Shown here: piece after piece, positions 1 through 5,886 of the stretch
Numbering within the stretch: the first letter of the stretch is position 1
Layout: each line of letters opens with the position of its first letter
Assembly: GCA_017560605.1 (NCBI GenBank)
Contig: JAFZEQ010000053.1
Coordinates: 1 to 5,886 of the forward strand
Direction: 5' to 3'
Source: Paludibacteraceae bacterium
Lineage (GTDB): Bacteria; Bacteroidota; Bacteroidia; Bacteroidales; Paludibacteraceae
Length of the DNA stretch: 5,886 nucleotides
Position numbers and translations under genes: made by a program
The notes under the pieces: generated by a model
Database searches by the model: none
The model's input: the letters and a program-made list of their open reading frames with translations, nothing else
What the model was told of the DNA's origin: nothing

Positions 1-139
1 AGAAGTGTTTACCGACAGCCAAGCGTTGCAAGCTCGTTTGCGCGAGATTGAGTATAAGAACACCGCCCTGCTGATGATGAGTTCGGGTAATTTTGACGGA
101 GTCAACATACCTGAGTTTGCTCGCGAGCTGATTAGTTAA
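1..139 (+). CDS. C-terminal end of an Mpl/MurC-like Mur ligase (partial, 5' end outside window)
   Basis: An open frame enters from the left edge (first full codon at base 2) and stops with TAA at 137-139, giving 45 residues. The segment ALLMMSSGNFDGVNIPEF resembles the C-terminus of UDP-N-acetylmuramate:L-alanyl-gamma-D-glutamyl-meso-diaminopimelate ligase (Mpl), where a hydrophobic strand is followed by a MS(S/N)G-x-(F/Y)-x-G turn and a short final helix. Mpl rejoins recycled murein tripeptide to UDP-MurNAc in the cytoplasm. In Bacteroidota these proteins are often labelled MurC because the two families are related. Only the tail of the last domain is visible, so the ATP-binding P-loop and substrate-binding domains cannot be inspected. 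The stop lies 24 bases before the deaminase start on the same strand, so the two may be co-transcribed. This stretch looks more GC-rich than the genes that follow. The family call is from memory of the C-terminal motif and is moderately sure. Confidence 0.6.
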   Translation, partial: EVFTDSQALQARLREIEYKNTALLMMSSGNFDGVNIPEFARELIS

Positions 140-153
140 ATATTGAAAGTTAA

Positions 154-157
154 AAGG
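154..157 (+). promoter_or_regulatory. Possible weak Shine-Dalgarno site before the dCMP deaminase
   Basis: AAGG lies 6 bases upstream of the ATG at 164. Bacteroidota rarely depend on such sites, but its position fits the ATG at 164 and not the in-frame TTG at 143. It therefore supports the shorter start, which also matches where the family usually begins. Confidence 0.3.
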
Positions 158-163
158 CACAAC

Positions 164-583
164 ATGGACAAACAAACCAAACGCGATTATTTGTATATGC
201 GCATGGCGCGTACATGGTCAGAAAATAGTTATTGCGTGAGACGCAAAGTAGGTGCAATTTTGGTAAAAGACCAAATGATCATCTCAGACGGTTACAACGG
301 TACTCCTAGTGGCTTTGAGAATATATGCGAGGAAAACAATGTTTCTAAACCATATGTACTTCACGCCGAGGCGAATGCTCTGACAAAGGTGGCACGCAGC
401 AATAATAGTAGCGAAGGAGCAACACTATATGTGACTGCTTCACCATGTATGGAATGTGCTAAACTCATCATTCAATCCGGCATCAAACGAGTGGTATATG
501 GCGAAAAATACCGCATCATGGATGGTGTAGAATTGCTCGAGCGCGCAGGCGTAACAGTGGAGTATATGCCTGACCAAGAATAA
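164..583 (+). CDS. dCMP deaminase family protein (zinc-dependent cytidine/deoxycytidylate deaminase fold)
   Basis: The 139-residue protein has the full zinc deaminase signature. HAE at residues 67-69 supplies ligand H67 and catalytic E69, and PCMEC at 94-98 supplies ligands C95 and C98. The N-terminal part carries VGAILV (29-34) and GYNGTPSG (43-50), typical of deoxycytidylate deaminases. The expected reaction is dCMP to dUMP plus ammonia in the cytoplasm, feeding thymidylate synthase. Length is normal for the bacterial family. I chose the ATG at 164 over the in-frame TTG at 143 because homologues begin with an MDKQ-type N-terminus and the seven extra residues have no family counterpart. It lies 24 bases after the Mur ligase tail and 45 bases before the S41 protease, all on one strand. 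Substrate specificity (dCMP or another cytosine nucleotide) is inferred from the family; the enzyme class is secure. Confidence 0.93.
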   Translation: MDKQTKRDYLYMRMARTWSENSYCVRRKVGAILVKDQMIISDGYNGTPSGFENICEENNVSKPYVLHAEANALTKVARSNNSSEGATLYVTASPCMECAKLIIQSGIKRVVYGEKYRIMDGVELLERAGVTVEYMPDQE

Positions 584-628
584 TAGAACAAATCTCATTA
601 AACTATAACCTAAAAATATCCAACTAAC

Positions 629-2248
629 ATGAAGAAGTATCTGTTTCCTACACTAACAATAGCTTGTCTTATGATAGGCTTTCTTATCGGCAATGCTATT
701 TCTAATCAAGCTAATGCACAGCGTTCTAATCTACAAAATTGCAAATTCTTTGGTTCATCTAATAGCAATAAGATAGACCAAATTCTATCTGTTATAGAAG
801 CAGGATATGTAGATGAAATCAATATGGATAGTTTGAGAGAAGAAGTAGCCAAAGAAGTTTTAAAAAGCCTCGATCCACACTCTGCATATATTCCGAAAGA
901 AGACCTTGAAATGGTTAACTCAGAATTATCTGCTTCGTTCAGTGGAATTGGTATACAATTCTCTATTCAAAACGACACGGTACAAGTTGTTTCAGTAATA
1001 TCTGGTGGACCATCTGAAGGTTTAGGTCTATTGGCTGGAGATAAAATTGTTACTGTCAATGACACCGCATTCACAGGCAAGACAATCACCAACGAACGAG
1101 TAATGCATGCACTTCGTGGTCCTAAAGACACAAAAGTTAATATTGGTATCGTACGCAGCGGTAGCAATGAAGTATTAAACTTCACCATAACACGTGGAGA
1201 TATTCCTGTACACTCTGTAGATGCCAAATTTATCATTCCAACCAAACAAGGTAAAATAGGATTTGTACGCGTATCTCGTTTTGCAGAAAACACATACAAC
1301 GAATTCATCACAGCTCTATCCGAACTTAAGAATCAAGGAGCAACATCCTATATTATTGACCTGAGAGAAAACTCTGGCGGATATATGGATCAAGCTATCA
1401 GAATGGCTAATGAATTCTTAAGCAAAGGTGACATGATTGTCTATTCAGAGGGAAGAGCATACTCTCGCTATGAAGCAAAAGCTAATGGTACAGGTAGATT
1501 CCCAAACACTAAACTCGTAGTTCTAATAGATAACTTCTCAGCTTCAGCTAGCGAAATTTTCGCAGGTGCCATGCAAGATAATGACCGAGCTACAATCATA
1601 GGCCGCCGCTCTTTTGGAAAAGGATTGGTACAACAACAAATACCTTTTGAAGACGGTAGCGCTATACGATTAACTATAGCACGATATTTTACTCCATCTG
1701 GCAGATGCATACAAAAACCATATAAGTTGGGAGAACAAGAAGACTACGCCCAAGATTTGATCGACCGTTATGAGCATGGCGAATTCTTCTCTGCTGACAG
1801 CGTACACTTTGCGGACACCACTACATATTACACCAAAAAAGGCCGTAAGGTAATGGGTGGCGGTGGTATCATGCCTGATGTATTTGTAGGTCGTGACACA
1901 ACTTTATATACCCCATACTTTAACAAGGTAGTCAATCTAGCATACACCTATCAATTTGCATACCAATATACTAATCGCCATCGCAAGGAACTCAACCAAT
2001 ATAAAACATGGCAAGAACTAGAAAAACACCTGTTAAATGCTAATTGGATAAGTGAATTTGTAGCCTTTGCAAAAGAAAAAGGTATAGAACCAAACGAAGA
2101 ACAACTAGCTATCTCACGCCCATTATTGGTCCGCATCGTCAACGCATATATTGTGCGCAATATACTAAATGACGAAGGATTCTATCCACTGTTTGAGCGC
2201 GACGACGAGATTACCAAAAAAGCTATAGAAGTGTTGACACAAAAGTAA
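629..2248 (+). CDS. S41-family C-terminal processing peptidase with PDZ domain (CtpA/Prc type)
   Basis: This 539-residue serine protease should act in the periplasm. Residues 1-30 form a signal peptide or uncleaved membrane anchor: a KK start, a hydrophobic stretch at about 6-25, and a possible cleavage site after ANA at 28-30. A conserved helical segment with LDPHSAYIP (81-89) precedes a PDZ domain at about 100-190, with the SGIGIQF loop at 105-111 and LLAGDKIVTVN at 134-144. The S41 catalytic domain follows at about 200-370. NFSASASE (302-309) and FGKGLVQ (329-335) place the Ser-Lys dyad at S306 and K331, exactly 25 residues apart as in CtpB and Prc, with Q335 as the supporting residue. A C-terminal extension of about 150 residues is usual for Bacteroidota members. 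Family members trim the C-termini of envelope proteins; the substrate here is unknown. The stop shares one base with the start of the YihY gene, implying coupled translation. All catalytic residues are intact. Confidence 0.95.
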   Translation: MKKYLFPTLTIACLMIGFLIGNAISNQANAQRSNLQNCKFFGSSNSNKIDQILSVIEAGYVDEINMDSLREEVAKEVLKSLDPHSAYIPKEDLEMVNSELSASFSGIGIQFSIQNDTVQVVSVISGGPSEGLGLLAGDKIVTVNDTAFTGKTITNERVMHALRGPKDTKVNIGIVRSGSNEVLNFTITRGDIPVHSVDAKFIIPTKQGKIGFVRVSRFAENTYNEFITALSELKNQGATSYIIDLRENSGGYMDQAIRMANEFLSKGDMIVYSEGRAYSRYEAKANGTGRFPNTKLVVLIDNFSASASEIFAGAMQDNDRATIIGRRSFGKGLVQQQIPFEDGSAIRLTIARYFTPSGRCIQKPYKLGEQEDYAQDLIDRYEHGEFFSADSVHFADTTTYYTKKGRKVMGGGGIMPDVFVGRDTTLYTPYFNKVVNLAYTYQFAYQYTNRHRKELNQYKTWQELEKHLLNANWISEFVAFAKEKGIEPNEEQLAISRPLLVRIVNAYIVRNILNDEGFYPLFERDDEITKKAIEVLTQK

Positions 2249-3534
2249 TGAAAGAGCGAATACAGCGCATACAAGAGTTTATTCAATACGAATTGTGGCG
2301 TCATCCACATACTGCAATACAAGACCCTAAAAAACGACTATTGTATTGTGTATTGCAGACTATACTAATAGTAGCACGAGGTTTTAAAAATAAAATCAAC
2401 ATCCGTGCTAATTCACTATCCTTTACATTGTTGTTTGCATTCATTCCGATGACTGCATTGGTCTTTGCTATAGCTAGAGGCTTTGGTTTTGAGGAAATAA
2501 TAGAAGAACAACTTAGCGTCAGTTTTTTGAAAGAAACCAATGTGATACCAGCGATTATGGAAATCGTTAATCGCTATCTAGAAACAGTGCAAGATGGTAT
2601 ATTCTTAGGAATAGGTTTGATCGTATTGCTTTGGTCTGTATACGCATTCTTTAATATGCTTGAATTGTCATTCAACAGCACATGGAATGTAAAGCAAACA
2701 CGATCTATCGGTCGACGATTGACCAACTACATAATGACCCTACTACTAGTACCTATGCTAATAGTATTGACCTCAGGTATATCCATCCTAATCAATTCTA
2801 CAACATTGTTAGCACCAATACTACTGCGCATCATACCTTGGCTAGCTGCATCAGCTGTTTTCACATGGATGTATATCGCAGTTCCTAACACAAAAGTAAA
2901 GCTAAAAGCAGCCATAATACCCGGAGTCTTCTTAGGAATATTATTTATGGTTGTACAAAAGTTAGGTGTTTATCTAGTTGTATTATTTACTCGAATGAGC
3001 ATCGTATATGGTGCCTTTTCTGCAATTCCTTTGGTATTAATATGGTTACATATTACATGTTGGCTTTTGCTAATAGGTGCAGAACTATCCTTTGCTATTC
3101 AAAACAACGAAATGTTTGCATACGAGCGTGACATAGACAATATGTCGCGTAGATACAAAGACTGCGTAATGCTATACCTACTTGCTATCATTATCAAACG
3201 TTTTGAAAAAGGAGAGAAACCACAAACAGCGCAAGAAATGGCGCTTCAAAATCAATTACCTACTAAACTGGTCACACTAGTCTTATCGCGTTTAGAAGAA
3301 AACAATATCATACTTCCTGTACAAACATTGGAGGACATCGCTTTCGTACCCGCAATGGATACCCAAAAGATAACAGTAGATATGGTAATAGGTAAGATAT
3401 ACAACAAAGGTACAGAGGGCTTCCTGCGACAAACTACAGAAGAAATGCAAAAGTTCTGGCAAAACTATCTAAATATGATAGCAGCCAATCATTCAAATGA
3501 TATACTTGTCAGCAAATTAGCTTCTAAAGAATAA
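2248..3534 (+). CDS. YihY/virulence factor BrkB family inner-membrane protein
   Basis: The 428-residue protein has about six membrane segments, roughly at residues 56-77, 118-138, 158-183, 192-212, 222-248 and 255-286. Family landmarks are present: ANSLSFTLLFAFIPM (54-68) in the first segment, the WSVYAFFNMLE-SFN-TWN block (129-146) followed by RSIGRRL (152-158), PNTKVKLKAAIIPG (213-226), and YGAFSAIPLVLIWLH (254-268). Residues about 300-428 form a soluble tail; QNQLPTKLVTLVLSRLEENNII (334-355) looks like a winged-helix-type segment, which is common in Bacteroidota versions. The family was once annotated as RNase BN (rbn), a name since withdrawn, and has no agreed biochemical function; transport or envelope roles have been suggested. 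The ATG overlaps the stop of the S41 protease by one base (TAATG), so translation is probably coupled. It ends 3 bases from the convergent esterase gene. The family call is secure; the function is open. Confidence 0.92.
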   Translation: MKERIQRIQEFIQYELWRHPHTAIQDPKKRLLYCVLQTILIVARGFKNKINIRANSLSFTLLFAFIPMTALVFAIARGFGFEEIIEEQLSVSFLKETNVIPAIMEIVNRYLETVQDGIFLGIGLIVLLWSVYAFFNMLELSFNSTWNVKQTRSIGRRLTNYIMTLLLVPMLIVLTSGISILINSTTLLAPILLRIIPWLAASAVFTWMYIAVPNTKVKLKAAIIPGVFLGILFMVVQKLGVYLVVLFTRMSIVYGAFSAIPLVLIWLHITCWLLLIGAELSFAIQNNEMFAYERDIDNMSRRYKDCVMLYLLAIIIKRFEKGEKPQTAQEMALQNQLPTKLVTLVLSRLEENNIILPVQTLEDIAFVPAMDTQKITVDMVIGKIYNKGTEGFLRQTTEEMQKFWQNYLNMIAANHSNDILVSKLASKE

Positions 3535-3537
3535 ACC

Positions 3538-5205
3538 TTAACCTTGTCCCTGAGACTTATAAGTTATTGCACCCTTAGAAGGATTATGTCCTTCTGCTTT
3601 CATTTTGCGTACAAATAGCTTCTTACCGCAGCGTACATACAAATATTGTCCACTAAAAGCCAAGGCATCTACACTACCCGATGGCAATGACAATATTGCA
3701 CGCACACGACCATTATGGTCAACCACTTGTACACCCATAGGTGTTGCTACATACAGATTACCATTCGTATCAAATGCCATACCCTGAGTAGGATCTTGAA
3801 CTGCATTGCTTAAATCATGCAAGTGATAAAATGGCTCACTATAAAGCATCTTACCACTTTTATCAATGATGGTACTTATCAAGTGATGGGTATTTCTCTC
3901 TCCTGTCACGCAGAGACGATAATCAGGAGCAACAGCCAATGCACCACATCCTTCATTTACAACCCACACGTTTTTAGTAGACTTAGCTTCCGTACACAAT
4001 GCCACAAATTTACCATCAGCCAACTCTACCACAGACTGAAGACCGTACAATTCGTCAGCCACTTTTTTGCCATTTTTGTATAGCATAGTTCCTTTCGCAA
4101 TCAGACCATCACCAAGAAGAACGTCAAGTGCTTCTAACTTACCCTTTTTCTCGTATTTTCCATCAGCATACACCTTATATATATTAGACTGGTCTGCCAT
4201 CACAATTGCATTACTAGAAGATGAGAACAAACATCCATCTATATCAAATGGTAATGCAACCTCCTGCCAATCGCTTTCAGAATCTAAGATCTCTTGTAGC
4301 ATACCATTATTGGAAGTTCCTTTGCGGACTTTGGCAGGATATCCTTTCCATAACCAACGCATAGCATCTGGGAAATCCAGCGTACCATACTTGATACTAT
4401 GATTGCCTCTATTCCAATGATGGAACGCCTCATAACCAGCAAAATTAAAAGCTGACTCCATCAACAGATTATACTCAAACCACTCGCCGAAAATTGGATT
4501 CCATACATCATACCAGCCATCTTGCATATAGATACGCAATGGTTTAGGCTCGGTCTTGCGCACAATAGCAGGATACTCATGTCCTCCACGCATAGCTACA
4601 AAAGTGCCAACCGTGGTATAGACACGACTAAACATATCAGGTCTATTCCAAGCTGCAGTAAATGCGGCTATTCCGCCACTACTAGCTCCTGTTATCGCTC
4701 GATCATTTGGATCTGTAGAGATCTTTATTTTGCGACCATCGCTCGTCTTTAAGGCATACACTTTTGGTAAAACCTCTTGCTCAATAAATTGTGCCCATGT
4801 GTCATCCGTAGAGTCGAACTCTTTGCATCTATTATATCGCACTACCTGTCCATCCTCATCATAGACAACACCAGGATTGATGAAAACACCAATCGTAACT
4901 GGCATCTCACCAGATGCAATAAGGTTATCTAACACCGTTGTTGCATCATAAAGGATACCATCCATACACACCAACAGACAGGCAGGGACGGTATCACGAT
5001 ATTGCTGAGGAATATAAACGAGAATCTCACGCTCTGTACCAGGGTATCGAGATGATTCAGTCATCATAAACTTGATTACCTCACCACGCTTTTCCTCAGA
5101 CATAGGAACAGTAGCAGGATCATAAGGAGAGGTAATATTATACGCCTGTTGTGCACATATAATGCAAGAAAACAAACAGGACAAGAGCAGTCCAAGATAC
5201 TTCAT
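3538..5205 (-). CDS. Secreted two-domain protein: CE1/enterochelin-esterase-like alpha/beta hydrolase plus C-terminal beta-propeller (SMP-30/gluconolactonase-like)
   Basis: The 555-residue protein begins with a signal peptide (about residues 1-18, MKYLGLLLSCLFSCIICA). The cysteine at 17 lacks a proper lipobox, so export by signal peptidase I is likelier than lipidation. Residues about 35-295 form an alpha/beta hydrolase of the esterase D/CE1 type. ITGASSGG (171-178) fits GxSxG with nucleophile S175, GNHSIKYG (267-274) supplies H269, and MQDGWYD (227-233) should hold the acid, D229 or D233. PDAMRWLWKGYP (279-290) is a typical end of this domain. Residues about 300-535 look like a propeller: blade-like repeats such as DGKFVALCTE, NGNLYVATPMGVQVVD and GQYLYVRCG, and the GMAFDTNGNLYVA motif of SMP-30-like proteins. 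The likely role is periplasmic or extracellular ester hydrolysis on a carbohydrate, siderophore or similar substrate, which cannot be named. It is the last gene of the minus-strand run, 26 bases after the DUF4290-like gene. Domain calls are strong, substrate unknown. Confidence 0.88.
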   Translation of the reverse strand: MKYLGLLLSCLFSCIICAQQAYNITSPYDPATVPMSEEKRGEVIKFMMTESSRYPGTEREILVYIPQQYRDTVPACLLVCMDGILYDATTVLDNLIASGEMPVTIGVFINPGVVYDEDGQVVRYNRCKEFDSTDDTWAQFIEQEVLPKVYALKTSDGRKIKISTDPNDRAITGASSGGIAAFTAAWNRPDMFSRVYTTVGTFVAMRGGHEYPAIVRKTEPKPLRIYMQDGWYDVWNPIFGEWFEYNLLMESAFNFAGYEAFHHWNRGNHSIKYGTLDFPDAMRWLWKGYPAKVRKGTSNNGMLQEILDSESDWQEVALPFDIDGCLFSSSSNAIVMADQSNIYKVYADGKYEKKGKLEALDVLLGDGLIAKGTMLYKNGKKVADELYGLQSVVELADGKFVALCTEAKSTKNVWVVNEGCGALAVAPDYRLCVTGERNTHHLISTIIDKSGKMLYSEPFYHLHDLSNAVQDPTQGMAFDTNGNLYVATPMGVQVVDHNGRVRAILSLPSGSVDALAFSGQYLYVRCGKKLFVRKMKAEGHNPSKGAITYKSQGQG

Positions 5206-5231
5206 AGAAGCAAATGATTGGGAAGTAGATA

Positions 5232-5555
5232 TTATTTCTTTTTCTTTTTTTGCTGGCGTTCAGGAGTTGCAATTGGACGTTGAGCCAATTTATCCATCGT
5301 TTCGTCAAACAATTCAAAGTCACAAGATAATTTGCCATTAGAGAGAAGATAGATATCATCTTTAAGTCGGTCGTTGCCAGACTCTAGTTCTCTATTCCAT
5401 GTGGCATTCTTCTGGCGCATGCATTGTGCAATATATACAATCATCGATTGTTTTTTATCATTATCTTGCTCCTCTACAGCCAATTGCACCATATCCTGAA
5501 TGATACGGCCATAGTTACGCATACGCACAATGGAAGTTTTTCGTAAGCCTTGCAT
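5232..5555 (-). CDS. Short DUF4290-like protein with polylysine C-terminus
   Basis: The 107-residue protein has no signal peptide or membrane segment and is probably cytoplasmic. Residues about 9-80 resemble the second half of Bacteroidota DUF4290 proteins: IVRMRNYGRIIQDMV (9-23), a conserved amphipathic helix ending near QKN-ATWN (48-54), and YLLSNGKL (69-76). As I recall them, full-length members are about 200 residues and carry a preceding, similar unit with its own YGR-x-x-x-MV motif plus a basic low-complexity tail. Here the first unit is absent, and an in-frame TAG two codons upstream of the ATG rules out a simple N-terminal extension. The tail ends RQQKKKKK. The start lies 8 bases after the stop of the EEP-family gene, so the genes are almost certainly co-transcribed, and the esterase begins 26 bases downstream. 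The function of DUF4290 is not known. The gene looks real (close spacing, coherent family match); the family assignment is from memory. Confidence 0.72.
   Translation of the reverse strand: MQGLRKTSIVRMRNYGRIIQDMVQLAVEEQDNDKKQSMIVYIAQCMRQKNATWNRELESGNDRLKDDIYLLSNGKLSCDFELFDETMDKLAQRPIATPERQQKKKKK
5238..5250 (-). other. A-rich slippery tract near the 3' end of the DUF4290-like gene (candidate -1 frameshift site)
   Basis: Read on the minus strand, the zero frame passes CAA AAA AAG AAA AAG AAA TAA. It contains the heptamer A AAA AAG (5250-5244) in the correct phase, followed directly by G AAA AAG (5244-5238). The -1 frame is open from 5259 to the esterase ATG at 5205 and is in phase with that ATG. 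No clear downstream hairpin or upstream stimulatory site is visible, and the tract also simply encodes the lysine tail. Functional frameshifting is therefore only a possibility. Confidence 0.2.
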
Positions 5556-5563
5556 ATTCTATT

Positions 5564-5886
5564 TTACTTTGATTTAATAAGATATATCATAGTAGGATAG
5601 TGGTCCGCATATCCATTTTGCCATACACCACTTTTGACAGTACGTAGCGGTGTTCCCTTATCTTTACCCTCTTGAACGGTAAGGAATGGTTTGTTGAAAA
5701 TTTGCGATTTCCAATACACCCATTTGCCCTCTTCCAATGTGGCATTCATTAATGGTTCTGAGATAAAGATCTGATCAAACAAGTTCCAACTTCCTTGATA
5801 AGACAAACTACCAATACCACGATCCAACTTTTGCCACATAGTATTGAAGAACCCTTGCTCTGCAACCTCCTCGCGTGTTTTCTTAG
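5564..5886 (-). CDS. Endonuclease/exonuclease/phosphatase (EEP) family protein, C-terminal part (5' end outside window)
   Basis: The frame is open from the right edge to a TAA at 5566-5564, giving 106 complete residues. The methionine at 5839 is internal: the coding frame continues upstream of it (KKTREEVAEQGFFNT) to the window end. YADHYPT, near the C-terminus, matches the (S/A)DH-x-P motif of EEP-fold enzymes, whose histidine is catalytic. KLDRGIGSLSYQGSWNLFDQI, near the start of the visible part, carries the conserved SWxxxDQI element, and GTPLRT plus GVWQNGY are typical of Bacteroidota members. Enzymes of this fold are Mg-dependent phosphodiesterases or phosphomonoesterases acting on nucleic acids, phosphoinositides or similar substrates; the substrate here cannot be told. 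The missing N-terminal part would carry the metal-binding Asn and Glu and any signal peptide. The stop is 8 bases before the DUF4290-like start, indicating one transcript. Confidence 0.85.
   Translation of the reverse strand, partial: KKTREEVAEQGFFNTMWQKLDRGIGSLSYQGSWNLFDQIFISEPLMNATLEEGKWVYWKSQIFNKPFLTVQEGKDKGTPLRTVKSGVWQNGYADHYPTMIYLIKSK

Noticed and set aside
14..16. Possibility that the Cys at residue 17 of the esterase signal peptide marks a lipoprotein
   Set aside because: This refers to the protein encoded at 3538-5205 (coordinates here are residue positions). The preceding residues C-I-I do not form a lipobox, since no Gly/Ala/Ser stands at -1, so an ordinary secretory signal peptide is preferred.
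143..163. Seven-codon N-terminal extension of the dCMP deaminase from a TTG start at 143
   Set aside because: The family normally begins at the MDKQ-type residue encoded at 164, and a weak AAGG site fits that ATG. The extension has no family counterpart.
584..628. 45-base gap before the S41 protease, examined for a promoter
   Set aside because: It is AT-rich, but I see no convincing Bacteroidota -33 TTTG / -7 TAnnTTTG pair and no hairpin. Read-through from the deaminase gene is as likely.
967..1311. Minus-strand open frame of 114 codons inside the S41 protease gene
   Set aside because: It is antisense to the PDZ and catalytic regions of a well-conserved protein, and its translation resembles no family. 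The same applies to the minus-strand frames at 1468-1710, 1951-2160, 2301-2540 and 2727-2915 and the plus-strand frame at 2682-2888.
3521..3581. Inverted repeat CTTCTAA (3521-3527) / TTAGAAG (3575-3581) spanning the convergent junction, as a possible bidirectional terminator
   Set aside because: The stem is only 7 AT-rich base pairs with a 47-base loop and no flanking T-tract, so it is unlikely to act as an intrinsic terminator.
3605..4752. Plus-strand open frames (3605-3787, 3817-4083, 4067-4402, 4522-4752) opposite the esterase gene
   Set aside because: All lie within the minus-strand esterase, whose domains and catalytic residues are clear. The translations show no recognisable domain.
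5138..5359. Minus-strand frame of 73 codons with a hydrophobic stretch, overlapping the DUF4290-like gene and the esterase start
   Set aside because: It lies in the third frame across two better-supported genes, and the hydrophobic part comes from reading the signal-peptide region out of frame.

Overview
The window reads as ordinary chromosomal DNA from a Bacteroidota bacterium, most likely a member of the order Bacteroidales. The evidence is protein-level: a dCMP deaminase, a C-terminal processing protease, a YihY/BrkB membrane protein, an endonuclease/exonuclease/phosphatase (EEP) protein and a DUF4290-type protein, all with Bacteroidales-style sequences. DUF4290 is, to my knowledge, essentially confined to this phylum. 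Most of the DNA is AT-rich, and clear Shine-Dalgarno sites are largely absent, as is usual in this phylum. The genus cannot be fixed from this window.

Layout: the left part (1-3534) is a co-directional plus-strand run. It holds the 3' end of an Mpl/MurC-like muropeptide ligase, a dCMP deaminase (164-583), an S41 protease with a PDZ domain (629-2248) and a YihY/BrkB-family membrane protein (2248-3534). The last two overlap by one base (TAATG), so they are probably translationally coupled. The right part (3538-5886) is a minus-strand run: the 3' end of an EEP-family hydrolase, a 107-residue DUF4290-like protein and a secreted esterase fused to a beta-propeller domain. The two runs converge with only 3 bases between their stop codons.

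The plus-strand genes are housekeeping in character: nucleotide metabolism (dUMP supply), envelope protein processing and cell-wall recycling. The minus-strand genes look like hydrolases plus a small cytoplasmic protein. No functional link between the two runs is evident.

No mobile element, CRISPR array, tRNA/rRNA, phage gene or defence gene is visible, and no gap between genes exceeds about 45 bases. I do not see a convincing new system. The points most worth checking are the half-length DUF4290 protein and the A-rich slippery heptamer at its 3' end, whose -1 frame runs without a stop into the downstream esterase. The two-domain esterase and the 3-base convergent junction are lesser points.
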